A DNA stretch of 62,583 nucleotides from Vibrio variabilis. GTDB lineage: Bacteria > Pseudomonadota > Gammaproteobacteria > Enterobacterales > Vibrionaceae. Where the stretch lies: contig NZ_JYJK01000049.1 in NCBI RefSeq assembly GCF_003263785.1, positions 1-62,583 on the forward strand. Direction: 5' to 3'. The notes under the pieces were generated by a model. That model had not been told where the DNA came from. It saw only the letters and a program-made list of their open reading frames with translations, and did not search any database. Positions 19,699-30,118 of this stretch are shown here, piece by piece. The translations under genes and the position numbers were made by a program. Each line of letters begins with the position of its first letter. The stretch's first letter is position 1.

Positions 19699-20717
19699 AT
19701 GGGCTCTTTCAGCAGAGTTAAAGGATTGGCAAGCGTTTCATCACGCTGGCTGCGTAGTAGTGTTCTGCTTGGGGTATTGACCGTGTCGACGAACGTATTG
19801 GCAGACGATGCTCTGTGCGATGCAAGCCAAGCTTCTACGAACCAACTCCCAGTGCTGGCGGAAAATTGCCCTATCGGTAACGGGGTTTGGGGAAGCAAAG
19901 TTCCGGAGTCGAAAGACGCTGTTTACTGGATTCAATGTGGGATACTTGAAACACCGATGCCTCTTGAACAGGCAATGCCACTTTACTCGGAAATATCCTC
20001 CGATGTTTGGATGCTGCCACAGAAAAGCAGTTACCGCTGTTTGATTGGCCCTTACACCGATGTGAATAAAGCCAAGCAGGACTTAATCGAGGTTAAAGGG
20101 GTAAGCGGCTACGGCGATGCATTTATTCGTGTGGTTGAGCGCAGCGGGAACACGGTGAGCGCTGCATCTTCCAACGTTGCAAAGCCCTCTACTTCCACCG
20201 GTGTAAAAGCCGCCTTCAGTAAACCACAAGCCTCTGAGAAACCCCTTGCCAGTAAGCCTCAGTCCGGCCAAGACAAGTCCAAGCCTTCTCAACCCAAGCA
20301 AGCCCCACTTCAATCCCAATCGACAGCGCCAAAGCCGGTCAAAAAAGCGGCAACCATTCCAGCTTTGCCTACCAACAAATCTTCTTCCTTGTCAGTTCGG
20401 CTCTCAACCCAGATCGGGGGAAACGCTATGCTGTGCCTTACCTGTCTGGTGGCGATCACCAGTTCTACATGGAACATGATAAAGCGTGGAATCGACTAAG
20501 CTATAACAGCGCGATTAAGGTGTGTAGCGATCTCGATATGCATTTGGTGAGTAATGACGAGTGGCAAGCGCTTGTTGGCTCACAGGTTATGGCGAACAAT
20601 CAATGGCCAATGCAGATGCCGTATTGGGGAGATGGTCAGAAGGGACTGTTTACTAATGGCAAGGTGTCACCGCTTAAAGGCAACACCTTGCTGAATGTCG
20701 TGTGTGTCGGGAAGTAA
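19699..20717 (+). CDS. exported SPOR-domain protein (one frameshift)
   Basis: About 339 aa after repair. The N-terminus has a signal segment (SVLLGVLTVSTNVLADD). Residues about 74-147 look like a SPOR domain (DAVYWIQCGILETPMPLEQA ... YRCLIGPYTDVNKAKQDL), which binds denuded septal peptidoglycan in known members. A Pro/Ser/Lys-rich linker (about 155-225) follows, then a C-terminal domain I do not recognise, continued in another frame (RGKRYAVPYLSGGDHQFY to the stop at 20717). The break lies near 20377-20379, where AAA should probably be AAAA. The C-terminal domain contains conserved-looking Trp/Gly/Cys positions. Convergent with the acyltransferase gene; three bases separate the stops. Confidence 0.75.
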
Positions 20718-20720
20718 GCG

Positions 20721-21737
20721 TTATGGTAGCAACCAACGTGTTTTAGCACTGCGAGCCAGTAACCAGCTGGTACCCAATGCCAAGCTGCCGCTGACGATAA
20801 CCCAGAATGGGATCATATAAATCGGGTGCCCATGGTGCAGCCCTAGCTCATTCATCGGCCATAAAAACAGTGGATGCAGAATATAAACACCTAAACTGTA
20901 TTGGCTGATAAAGCTCACCACCTTCTTCACTTTTGGCTTTAGATTGTCCGCGTACGCCTTACACAAGATGAAAATCATGCTCGCTGCTAGAACCGTATTC
21001 AGCGTTTTGTACGAGAACCAGCGGCCGACATAATAGCGATCGGCTTCAATACTGCCTTGCACCACCATATAGCTGCTTAGCGCCATTGCACCCACACCAA
21101 GGACGACGGAAAGCACCACCACGCCGCGACTAGCAGGTAGCTTTTGATACAAAATGTAGCCCAGTGGCAACAATCCCATATACAGCCAGAACTGCTCACT
21201 CCACGGCCCGTCAATGCGCATCAAAAACAGTAACGTGGTCAGTAGCCAAAGCCCAGTGAACGCATAAAGTGCCCCATCATCGAACTTACGCACGAAGATT
21301 TGCAGGAACGGAATCGCTGCATACAGTGGGATGAAGTAATAAAAGAAGCCAAGATGGTAGTAGGTTTGGTGATGATAACTCTCTGCTAACACCTCTTTCA
21401 CTGTGTCACCATTAAAGCCCTCAATCGTCCAACCGGACAAATAGGCGTAGAATAGTGACCAAACCAGAAATGGGATCAGCACTTTACCCAAGCGTCGTGA
21501 CAGGTAGTATTTGAGATCGAAAGGACGCGTATCGTTAAGCATAAGAGCGCCTGTGATCAGGATAAACACCGGCACTGCCCAGCGGCTGAAACCATTGAAG
21601 GTAATCGCCGTTACCCATTCGCCCATTGGGATTTGTCCAAGTTCATGACGGTAAGGCCCAAGCGCATGAATGATGATCACCGCCAGCGCCGCTACACAGC
21701 GCATAGCATCAAAGAAATAAACGTGTTTTTTGTCCAT
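20721..21737 (-). CDS. acyltransferase 3 family membrane protein
   Basis: 338 aa with about ten membrane helices and the family's early motif region (FFDAMRCVAALAVIIIHA, with the conserved Arg and His), then RWAVPVFILITGALML and WSLFYAYLSG. Such proteins transfer acetyl or other acyl groups to sugars of polysaccharides or lipids in the envelope. The start at 21737 has AGGAGTT upstream. No polysaccharide genes are nearby, so the acceptor is unknown. Confidence 0.85.
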   Translation of the reverse strand: MDKKHVYFFDAMRCVAALAVIIIHALGPYRHELGQIPMGEWVTAITFNGFSRWAVPVFILITGALMLNDTRPFDLKYYLSRRLGKVLIPFLVWSLFYAYLSGWTIEGFNGDTVKEVLAESYHHQTYYHLGFFYYFIPLYAAIPFLQIFVRKFDDGALYAFTGLWLLTTLLFLMRIDGPWSEQFWLYMGLLPLGYILYQKLPASRGVVVLSVVLGVGAMALSSYMVVQGSIEADRYYVGRWFSYKTLNTVLAASMIFILCKAYADNLKPKVKKVVSFISQYSLGVYILHPLFLWPMNELGLHHGHPIYMIPFWVIVSGSLALGTSWLLARSAKTRWLLP

Positions 21738-21816
21738 TAACAACTCCTTACAGTCTTCACAAACTATAAGGAAGTTTTTCCAACTAAGAAAGGGAGAGGG
21801 GATCAGAGTTGTGTAA

Positions 21817-21838
21817 AAACTGCCCCGCAGGGCAGTTT
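21817..21838 (-). terminator. terminator after the lipoprotein gene
   Basis: AAACTGCCC / GGGCAGTTT stem with a 4-base loop; read on the minus strand it is followed by a T run. Located 13 bases beyond the lipoprotein stop. Confidence 0.85.
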
Positions 21839-21850
21839 GAGGGTCTCGCG

Positions 21851-23215
21851 TTACTTCGCGAGTTTAAGCCATTCTCTATATAGATTGTCAGCCAGGTCGT
21901 GGTTTTCAGTGAACAGCAGCGGCTTAGATTGGTTGCGGCTGTCTTCGTACGCCACATGCAAGCCTTGGCTTGTTAATGTCGTGAATGAGATAACCCAATC
22001 TTCATCGAAGTCACTAGCGCTGAGAACGAGGTCTCCTTGGTCGCTAATGCGCCATGAGCCTTGCATTTCAGTCTCTGGCCAATTGAGTCCATTTCTTTCC
22101 ACAATCACGCCACTGCCGTCTTCATTGAGAACAATTTTTGCCATATCAGGATCCGCCTTACTCGACGTAGAGTCATCCCAGAAGTGATACAGTGTTTTGC
22201 CTGCGAAATCAGAAGTTGTTACCGCACGCTTTTCGTAGCCGTTGTCACCAAAGTTAACCTGGCTTGCCACAAACAGATCGTTTTGAGGTGTCACAGTTAG
22301 GCTGAGTTTCTCACCAAGCAAAATGATGGTCTCTTCGCCGTCCGAAGTAATGTAACCAGTATCGGTGTAGGTAAGAGGCTGCTCACCAACCTTGCCGTTG
22401 TCATCAATAAAGCTCACTTTGTTCTCGTGGAAGGTGATTTCTGAAATGCCCTCTTTATGGAAATAGTAATCGTTGGTCGAAACATAGTAATAGGTCGAAC
22501 CAACCATCATGTTTTTGACGGATTTTGGAGATTCGCTAACGTTACCTTTTTCATCGACGATGATGGTGTCTAGATCGACGTTGCTATTGACCTGCTCAGC
22601 AATTTTATCTTGGATGTTTGTGAGCTGAGTTTTGATGTCAGAAAGGTTTGCTTCTGAGCTCGCGAGATCACTATCTAGCTGAAGCGTCAGTGAGCGAGCA
22701 ATGGCATGCACTTGTTTCGCATCGGTGTTAGCTTGTTTTGCCGCTACGTAGTCTGCATCTAAGATGGTGCTGTCGATATCTAAATCTGCCGCAACTTCTT
22801 CCAGCGTTTTCTGTTCGAGAACGGCAATGGTTGAGAATGGGCTGACAACGGCGGTACCCGCTGGTGCCGCGATCTCAAATGTGTTGATCAGTCTACCACC
22901 TTTATCGGTATCGTAACTGCGACCCGCAACGGCGCGGACGATGACTGGGAACTCAGCATCGGCTTCTGAAATGGTGAACTTACCCTGTGAATCGGTGGTC
23001 GCCGTCAACTTCTCATCGGTTTCAGCAATGTTGTTGCGGTTACGGTCAACGTAGACATCAGCATCGACTAAGTAGCCATCAAGAGCTTGTCGCTGCAATG
23101 ACGGCTTAGTTTGTTCACCGCCGCCAGTTGAGGTGCCATCATCACCACTATCGCTTCCGCCGCAGCCAGTAAGAATCAAAGAAACCGCGATGGCGATTGC
23201 GCTAAGTTGTTTCAT
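21851..23215 (-). CDS. hypothetical lipoprotein with carboxypeptidase-regulatory-like N-terminal domain
   Basis: 454 aa. Lipoprotein signal with lipobox LTGC (Cys18), then a low-complexity Gly/Ser/Asp linker. Residues about 42-115 (ALDGYLVDADVYVDRNRNN ... DSQGKFTISEADAEFPVIVRA) resemble the beta-sandwich domains found in cell-surface lipoproteins with an Asp/Asn-rich loop that may bind calcium. A helical region and a C-terminal beta-rich region follow (repeated motifs such as GSTYYYVSTNDYYFHKEG). The rest is not recognised. It follows the ECF sigma gene by 104 bases on the same strand and may belong to its regulon. Its ribosome-binding site is part of an inverted repeat (see 23221-23289). Confidence 0.75.
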   Translation of the reverse strand: MKQLSAIAIAVSLILTGCGGSDSGDDGTSTGGGEQTKPSLQRQALDGYLVDADVYVDRNRNNIAETDEKLTATTDSQGKFTISEADAEFPVIVRAVAGRSYDTDKGGRLINTFEIAAPAGTAVVSPFSTIAVLEQKTLEEVAADLDIDSTILDADYVAAKQANTDAKQVHAIARSLTLQLDSDLASSEANLSDIKTQLTNIQDKIAEQVNSNVDLDTIIVDEKGNVSESPKSVKNMMVGSTYYYVSTNDYYFHKEGISEITFHENKVSFIDDNGKVGEQPLTYTDTGYITSDGEETIILLGEKLSLTVTPQNDLFVASQVNFGDNGYEKRAVTTSDFAGKTLYHFWDDSTSSKADPDMAKIVLNEDGSGVIVERNGLNWPETEMQGSWRISDQGDLVLSASDFDEDWVISFTTLTSQGLHVAYEDSRNQSKPLLFTENHDLADNLYREWLKLAK

Positions 23216-23220
23216 AGGGT

Positions 23221-23289
23221 CGTTCCTTGTTTGGTTTCACTCGGTTAATGACCTTTTTTAATCATTTATCCATTGAGCAACAAGGAACG
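23221..23289 (-). repeat. 11-bp inverted repeat that covers the lipoprotein ribosome-binding site
   Basis: CGTTCCTTGTT (23221-23231) and AACAAGGAACG (23279-23289) are perfect complements. In the minus-strand RNA the second arm contains AAGGA, the ribosome-binding site six bases before the start codon at 23215, so pairing of the arms would hide it. The loop is 47 bases. A translational control role is inferred only. Confidence 0.55.
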
Positions 23290-23319
23290 TAATTGCAGCA
23301 AAAAGCCGTAAAAATAAAA

Positions 23320-23871
23320 TTAGATTTGTGATTGCATCCAACTGCGAGAGAACTTGAGGTCTTTCTCGATAAGGCTGGGGCTGCATTGCATCATGTCACT
23401 GATTTCTTTGTTTTTAAGGCCAGCAAAGTAGCGCAGTTGGAGTACCTCTGATTGGCGGGGGAAGCGTTTTTTGAGTTCTCCCAACGCACTATCAAAGCTC
23501 ATCAGTTGCTCAAAGTTCTGTTGGTCTCGTGTTGTCGTCGTTGTCGGTTGGCGCTTTTGTGCGAGGCGCTTTCTGGACTGGTCAATAAGGATCTGGCGCA
23601 CGACCTTGGAGACCAGTAAGAAAAACTGTTTCCGATTCTGAAGATAGCTAACGTCGTGTTGGGACAGCTTGACGTAAGCATCATGGATCAAAGCGGTGGT
23701 GTTGTTTACCTCTTGCTCGTGGTGCTCAGCATTTTCACCAAATTTATCCAGAGCACGTACCCGTTCTTTGTGGGCGATGCTCTTTAGTTGTTCATAGGCA
23801 TAATGAAACAGCAGCCCCTCAGCCTGCTTATCACCGTTGTGCCAACGGACAATGATATCAGTCAGTTGCAT
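23320..23871 (-). CDS. ECF-type sigma factor, EcfP-like, paired with a Ser/Thr kinase
   Basis: 183 aa with start ATG at 23871 (AGGTAA upstream; a GTG at 23889 would overlap the previous gene). Sigma region 2 spans about residues 15-85 and region 4 about 125-180 (RQSEVLQLRYFAGLKNKEISDMMQ). In region 2.2 the acidic cluster that normally contacts the RNA polymerase beta' coiled coil is replaced by a neutral/Thr segment (EVNNTTALIHDAYVKL, Thr58/Thr59). This is the hallmark of ECF43-type sigma factors, in which Thr phosphorylation supplies the missing charge, as described for V. parahaemolyticus EcfP and its kinase PknT. No anti-sigma gene is nearby. It lies 8 bases after the exported-protein gene. 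Assignment to the EcfP type is by this motif and by context. Confidence 0.83.
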   Translation of the reverse strand: MQLTDIIVRWHNGDKQAEGLLFHYAYEQLKSIAHKERVRALDKFGENAEHHEQEVNNTTALIHDAYVKLSQHDVSYLQNRKQFFLLVSKVVRQILIDQSRKRLAQKRQPTTTTTRDQQNFEQLMSFDSALGELKKRFPRQSEVLQLRYFAGLKNKEISDMMQCSPSLIEKDLKFSRSWMQSQI

Positions 23872-23879
23872 TGGCTTAC

Positions 23880-25337
23880 CTATATCCACGAATCGTTTGC
23901 TAATCGTTCAAGCTCAAACACTGCGGTGGTTCGAGCTTGTTGCTTGCCGAACTGGTCGACTTGAATGTCTTGGAAGCGGCGATAGATCTTGCCGTCGCTC
24001 CACTCCTTCTGGGTCGGTAAGAACTCCCACAAGCTGTAAAGGGGCGTGTTGTCGCTGGCGTACCATTTTACGCCGCTGTTGAGCTGTTCAATGCTCGCGG
24101 TGCCTACGTCATTGCTAAGCCACCACATGTCGCCAAACTCTGCTGTGACATCTTGGGTGTAGTTTTGGCGGTTCTTTGTACAGGCTTCATTCTTGCTTTG
24201 CATTACACGTTGATCGGCTATGTACAGGCAGCGCGTATCGCCAGATGCCAGATTCCGCTGTCGCCAATACCCTTGGAAATCAATTGACTGCTTTTCATTT
24301 ACAGCCGAGGTAAACCATAGGTGCTCGGTTAGATTGTCGTGCTCTACCTGCGCTTTCTTGCCTAGTCCTTGAGACTTTTGAGTCAGTAGTTTGGTGGTGG
24401 TGTTGTAGCTGATTGCCACGGTACGGTACTTCCAGTCGCCTTCATCATCAAAATCTTCGATATCGAATCCGTTGAGGTCTCGATGGGTGCAGCCAGTGTG
24501 GGCACAAGCGATGAGTCCGCCCCAGTCGGAATAGTCATCTATCTTCTCAAACTCTTGTTCTTGGTAGCTTTGACTGACATTGACCTCACAGCTGCTTACG
24601 GAGCCATCACGGCTGCCATAGTAGTCGCCCACATCTGGATAAAGAATCATGCCGCCATCAACAATCTTGTAGGTTGTGCTGCCAATCGGGCCGTGATAAT
24701 TGGGCTCGTCGCGCCGCGCGGTATCGTAAAAACACAGGTTGCCTCGCCAATCACGGCGCTTGAGAATGGTGTTGACGAGTTTGACGTCCACTGGCGCCGT
24801 GAGTACCTGTTTGGAGGTAAAGTTCTGCTCTATGTATTGTTGACTGCTCTCTAGGTGTTTTGCCGCCTCTTGCACACTGGCGAGCGGTTTATCTGACACG
24901 CTGAGGTTTTCAGGTAGGTTGTTGAGATCCAGTGCTTTGAGTAGTGTTTGAACCTTATCTGAAGATAGCCACTCACTGTCGAGATTGATGAGATCCTCTC
25001 GGTTAGGTTCGGTATCGATGCCGAGCAAGAGTCGAACCATATTGAGGCTTTTACTCGGGGTGGTTGAGGCGAGATTTGGTGTCACTACCTTTTGGGCTGC
25101 CACTGTAGCCAGCAGTTTATGTTGATTTGTGCTGCCTAAATAAAAACGCACTTCATCGCCGTCTTTAAACTCAAATTGGCCTTGTTGGGTGTAGCCGCTG
25201 AGCTTGGAGCTGGTTTCGTAGTAAAGGCCTGTGACTGGCGCATCGATAAAATGTCCAATTTGAATATCAGTTGCGAAAACTTGCGTACTCGCAAGGGAGG
25301 CCACCATAGCCATCCAGGTAGGATTCATACGCTTCAT
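23880..25337 (-). CDS. exported protein of unknown function in the kinase-sigma operon
   Basis: 485 aa with a signal peptide (residues 1-22, cleavage after QVFA). Its mature start, TDIQIGHFIDAPVTGLYYET ... GYTQQGQFEFKDGDEVRFYLG, resembles a short beta-domain found at the N-terminus of vibrio surface proteins. The remaining 400 residues are not recognised; there are several Cys (for example LIACAHTGCTHRD and RCLYIADQ), consistent with disulfides in the periplasm or outside the cell. Its start overlaps the kinase stop by 4 bases (ATGA) and its stop lies 8 bases from the sigma start, so all three are translated together. A role as sensor or regulator of the kinase is a reasonable guess, not shown. 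Confidence 0.7.
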   Translation of the reverse strand: MKRMNPTWMAMVASLASTQVFATDIQIGHFIDAPVTGLYYETSSKLSGYTQQGQFEFKDGDEVRFYLGSTNQHKLLATVAAQKVVTPNLASTTPSKSLNMVRLLLGIDTEPNREDLINLDSEWLSSDKVQTLLKALDLNNLPENLSVSDKPLASVQEAAKHLESSQQYIEQNFTSKQVLTAPVDVKLVNTILKRRDWRGNLCFYDTARRDEPNYHGPIGSTTYKIVDGGMILYPDVGDYYGSRDGSVSSCEVNVSQSYQEQEFEKIDDYSDWGGLIACAHTGCTHRDLNGFDIEDFDDEGDWKYRTVAISYNTTTKLLTQKSQGLGKKAQVEHDNLTEHLWFTSAVNEKQSIDFQGYWRQRNLASGDTRCLYIADQRVMQSKNEACTKNRQNYTQDVTAEFGDMWWLSNDVGTASIEQLNSGVKWYASDNTPLYSLWEFLPTQKEWSDGKIYRRFQDIQVDQFGKQQARTTAVFELERLANDSWI

Positions 25338-26626
25338 TCTGAGGTTGTACCTATGTCTTTTTGTTCTTGTTCGGCAGAGTTCTGATCTGGCATTAACATC
25401 GCCAGTACCAGCTTTTGCTTGATATCAATCGGTAAATCTTGATGATTCAGCAAACGCATGCTGGTTAAATCCAGCATGGTTTTCAAAGAGACGGCATCGC
25501 TGCGATGGCCGTGGAACAGCAGTTGGGTCATTTCAAGCAGGAGCTCATTGGAGACGCGTTGCTGCTGTTGGAGTTCAAGGTTCTTATTAATTAGAGCAGA
25601 AACAAAGCCTAAGCCGGAAGTCAAGAGTAGTACTGTCAAGGCGCTGGCGAGAGGTCTGCGCTTTAACAGCTTACGACATCGATAAAGGGCGTTTGCATCG
25701 GGGTGGTCGATGGGCTTATTGTGCTGAAGAGCTTTTATGTCCGACTTCAACTCTGCAATTCGAAAGTACTGAAATGTACTTGGCTGAGTACATTTATGAT
25801 AGACCCATTGCGCTTCAGAGTTGTGCTGGTGGCTGGGAAACAGTTTGTTGAAAATTTTACCAAGGGCATAAATGTCGCTTGAGGCATCGACTTTACCGGT
25901 TTGTTTTTGCGTTGGACTGGCATAGTCAGCACTGTAAATGTGCAGGTCGGTATAGCGAGCATCATGGGTAGCGATACTAAAATCGATCACCTTGGCGTCG
26001 CCATTCTCGTCGACCAGGATATTTTCTGGCTTGAGATCTCCATGAAACACGCCTTGCGCATGAGCGTGGTGAATGGCATCGGTAATATCGTAAAACAGTG
26101 CTAGTTTCACGCTATAGCTGGGGTTGGTGGTAAGCCAGTGAGTAAGCGATTGACCTTTTACATGCTCAATCACCAAAAATACCGAGGAGTCGGTTTCGTT
26201 GGCATCCAATACATTGGCAATATTAGGGTGATTGAGCTTGGCCAGAAGCTGTGCTTCCCAATACAGCATAGCCTTGCCAACCATGTTGGTTAGATGAGGC
26301 TCAAACACTTTAATAGCGACGGATTGCTCAAATCGGCCATCACAACGCTCAGCCAGATAGACTTGGCTCATGCCGCCGCGCCCAATCCGCTCACTTATTC
26401 GATAGGGTCCGAGTTCGGTTTGAGCAATCGCAGAGCCATCGACATGCACACTGGCGTGTCGACCTAATATTTGCGTTAGATCGGAATGTACGCTGCTCTG
26501 TTCACTGAGCAGTTCCTGGTGTAACTTGGGATCTGAGAATTTTAGTTTATCAAGATATGTGGCTTGCTCAGCCTCATCCATATAGTGGAAGTTGAGCAGC
26601 AGCTCAGTGCGATGTCCATGTTTCAA
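25334..26626 (-). CDS. membrane Ser/Thr protein kinase, PknT-like
   Basis: About 430 aa; the frame opens with TTG at 26626 (an ATG at 26581 is an alternative, and neither has a strong ribosome-binding site). Order: N-terminal helical segment (1-70), kinase domain (about 74-305), membrane helix (about 326-346, PLASALTVLLLTSGLGFVSA), then a short outer segment. Kinase motifs: glycine loop IGRGGMSQVYLA, ATP lysine AIK (Lys106), catalytic loop HGDLKPENIL (Asp197), metal-binding DFS (Asp215) where DFG is usual. HGD in place of HRD makes it a non-RD kinase. Transcribed first in the kinase / exported protein / sigma operon. The likely substrate is the ECF sigma factor encoded two genes on. Confidence 0.88.
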   Translation of the reverse strand: MKHGHRTELLLNFHYMDEAEQATYLDKLKFSDPKLHQELLSEQSSVHSDLTQILGRHASVHVDGSAIAQTELGPYRISERIGRGGMSQVYLAERCDGRFEQSVAIKVFEPHLTNMVGKAMLYWEAQLLAKLNHPNIANVLDANETDSSVFLVIEHVKGQSLTHWLTTNPSYSVKLALFYDITDAIHHAHAQGVFHGDLKPENILVDENGDAKVIDFSIATHDARYTDLHIYSADYASPTQKQTGKVDASSDIYALGKIFNKLFPSHQHNSEAQWVYHKCTQPSTFQYFRIAELKSDIKALQHNKPIDHPDANALYRCRKLLKRRPLASALTVLLLTSGLGFVSALINKNLELQQQQRVSNELLLEMTQLLFHGHRSDAVSLKTMLDLTSMRLLNHQDLPIDIKQKLVLAMLMPDQNSAEQEQKDIGTTSE

Positions 26627-26725
26627 TGTCTGGCCAATGCGTCCTTTTTAACCAGGCTAAAGGATACCGAACTGCCGCTCTATTTTCTATAATAAATCAG
26701 TAATTTATAGATTTTGGTGATATTT

Positions 26726-28224
26726 TTAAGCCGGGCAATTCACTTGCTGCCAGAACCAGTTAGTTTGCGTCGGTGTTTCCCAAATACCGGGTTTGTTTTT
26801 GGCGGTAAAACACTTTCCTTGATGGGTCACGGTATCGCCTACCTTAGCTTGAGTGACTCCAGCCTCCCATATAATGACACCAGAGGGAGTGCCTGAACCG
26901 GCGTCGCCACCACCATTACCTCCGCCAGTGTCTCCACCACCGGTGCCATCATCAGTTGGCAATGCATCGACAATGCGCACTTCTGGCCAGTTAGCGTGAG
27001 AGCCGTAGAAGTTAGTGACACACTTTTCATAATCGCCTGGAACCAGCGCCGAATAGGCGGTTTGATAGCCCACTAGATTACATTCAAACGAGACACCACC
27101 CGGACGATCGGCATGGTATTTCCAGCTAGCTTCCCAGTTGGTGTAAAGAACATCGGTCGCACCATTGAGATTGAGGCTGCCATAAGGTGTTTGTTGCCAA
27201 CAGGTATTGGCTTCATCGGCTTCAATAGGGATCTGGTAGTGTGCTGCAAGTCCTTCCCAGTAGCGAATACGGTTAACCGGTTGGCCTTTGGTTTTGTTTT
27301 GCTCACCACATTCAATGCCGCCGTTGATGATATTAATCGTGGTACCAAAGCCATAGCCAATGCCTGCGTCTATCTCACGCTGTGAGGGTGTCCAAGTACG
27401 ATCAATAACATGCAACATTGCAGGCTTAGGTGCTTGTGGGGTTAGGAAGAACCAAATCGCAGACGCAAGGTTTAACCAAGAATCGGCAACCAGAGCGGGA
27501 TTATTAAGTAGTACCGTCGCGTCACCATCAAACATCACCTCCGAGAAAGGACCGTAGTTAAAATGGTAGGAAAGCTGTTTGGCGCCGCGACCGAAATAGC
27601 CTTGGTTCGGTGAACATGGCCAGCGCTTGTTTTGCCAATCATTTTGGCCGCAGCCAGTGGTATAGCCTTCTTGCCCTTCAGACCATCCCATCTCACGCAC
27701 ATGAACCAAAGCTTGCTGCCACTCTTCCAAAGCAAGTGGGTTATCCCAAGTGTTATCAAGCGCGATATGTCCGCCAGTTTCTTGGGCGAAATGCGCAAAG
27801 GCAGTGACGATAGAGCGCTTACAGATGGCGTCGGCATTGCGTCCATCGGTGTAGTCGCCACAAAACGCAGGAAACTTACCGATGGCCTGCAAAAAACGCT
27901 GGTAGGTGTACTCTGGAGCGGCCATTTGAGTAAGAAAGTCCCATTCTGAACGTGGGAAGACGCGCTCGGCACGTTTTACGTTGCGGGATTGGTCGCCAAT
28001 CCTGCGTCAATCGCATTGACGACAGTGTTTGGTGCCGTGGAGAGGGCGTTTGCCCATACCGCATACATAGGGTCACTGGTTTGGGCGGCTTCGCTGGCTT
28101 GTACTTCGCTGCGCAGTAACACGTAACCCGTGGGGTTGGTTGGATCGGGCTGTGGGTTGACTGCAAAAGCGGGCAAGCTGGCACTAACGAGTGTCGCAGC
28201 CGCCAACAAATGAGAAGGTTTCAT
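26726..28224 (-). CDS. secreted chitinase, glycoside hydrolase family 19 with CBM5/12 (one frameshift)
   Basis: About 499 aa after repair. The signal peptide is residues 1-21 (cleavage after PAFA). The GH19 catalytic domain has the catalytic Glu in AHFAQETGGHI and the family segments GYFGRGAKQLSYHFNYG and PALVADSWLNLASAIWFF. A Gly/Thr/Asp-rich linker leads to a C-terminal chitin-binding module of CBM5/12 type (WEAGVTQAKVGDTVTHQGKC to the end). The enzyme cleaves internal chitin bonds with inversion. The break is at 27985-27987: CCC (minus strand) should be CCCC, joining GLATNP to RNVKRAERVF. Upstream of the kinase operon on the same strand with a 99-base gap. Confidence 0.9.
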
Positions 28225-28448
28225 TTCACGTTCCTTTTATTTAGTTTGGCTAGTTTGCAGAGGCTCATGCTGGATGAGAACTGTTAGCTAGCAGAAAAAA
28301 CTAAAACAAAGGCTATGTGCTAGTTACTGTGAAAACCATTAATTCTGAGGATGTGATGAGAGCGTTGCGAGGCGTTTCAAGCTAGATAGGAATGTGTTAT
28401 TGCTGGATTACACAAAGGTGCGTTGTGGTTCGAAACTTTAGATGTAGA

Positions 28449-28472
28449 ACAGCCCAGTCGAAACTGGGCTGT
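28449..28472 (-). terminator. hairpin downstream of gorA
   Basis: ACAGCCCAGT / ACTGGGCTGT, 10-bp perfect stem with a 4-base loop, 27 bases beyond the gorA stop. The T run after it on the minus strand is poor, so termination may be weak. Confidence 0.55.
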
Positions 28473-28499
28473 AATCATAGTAGGTGTGCTGCGCGGCTT

Positions 28500-29989
<1,490 letters not shown>

Positions 29990-30118
29990 CTAATGGGAAA
30001 AAGCGGAGTTGATTATGACTAATAGCGATTGATATTAAGAAAGGGCGATTGCTGAGGTTGATGGAAACTGAACGCAGCAGAGATCAGTCTGCTGCGTTGG
30101 AAGTGGGGCAGAGTTAGA

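Noticed and set aside
23880..25337. Exported protein as an anti-sigma factor
   Set aside because: It has a signal peptide with no cytoplasmic sigma-binding segment and no membrane helix after it, so it cannot hold a cytoplasmic sigma factor directly.
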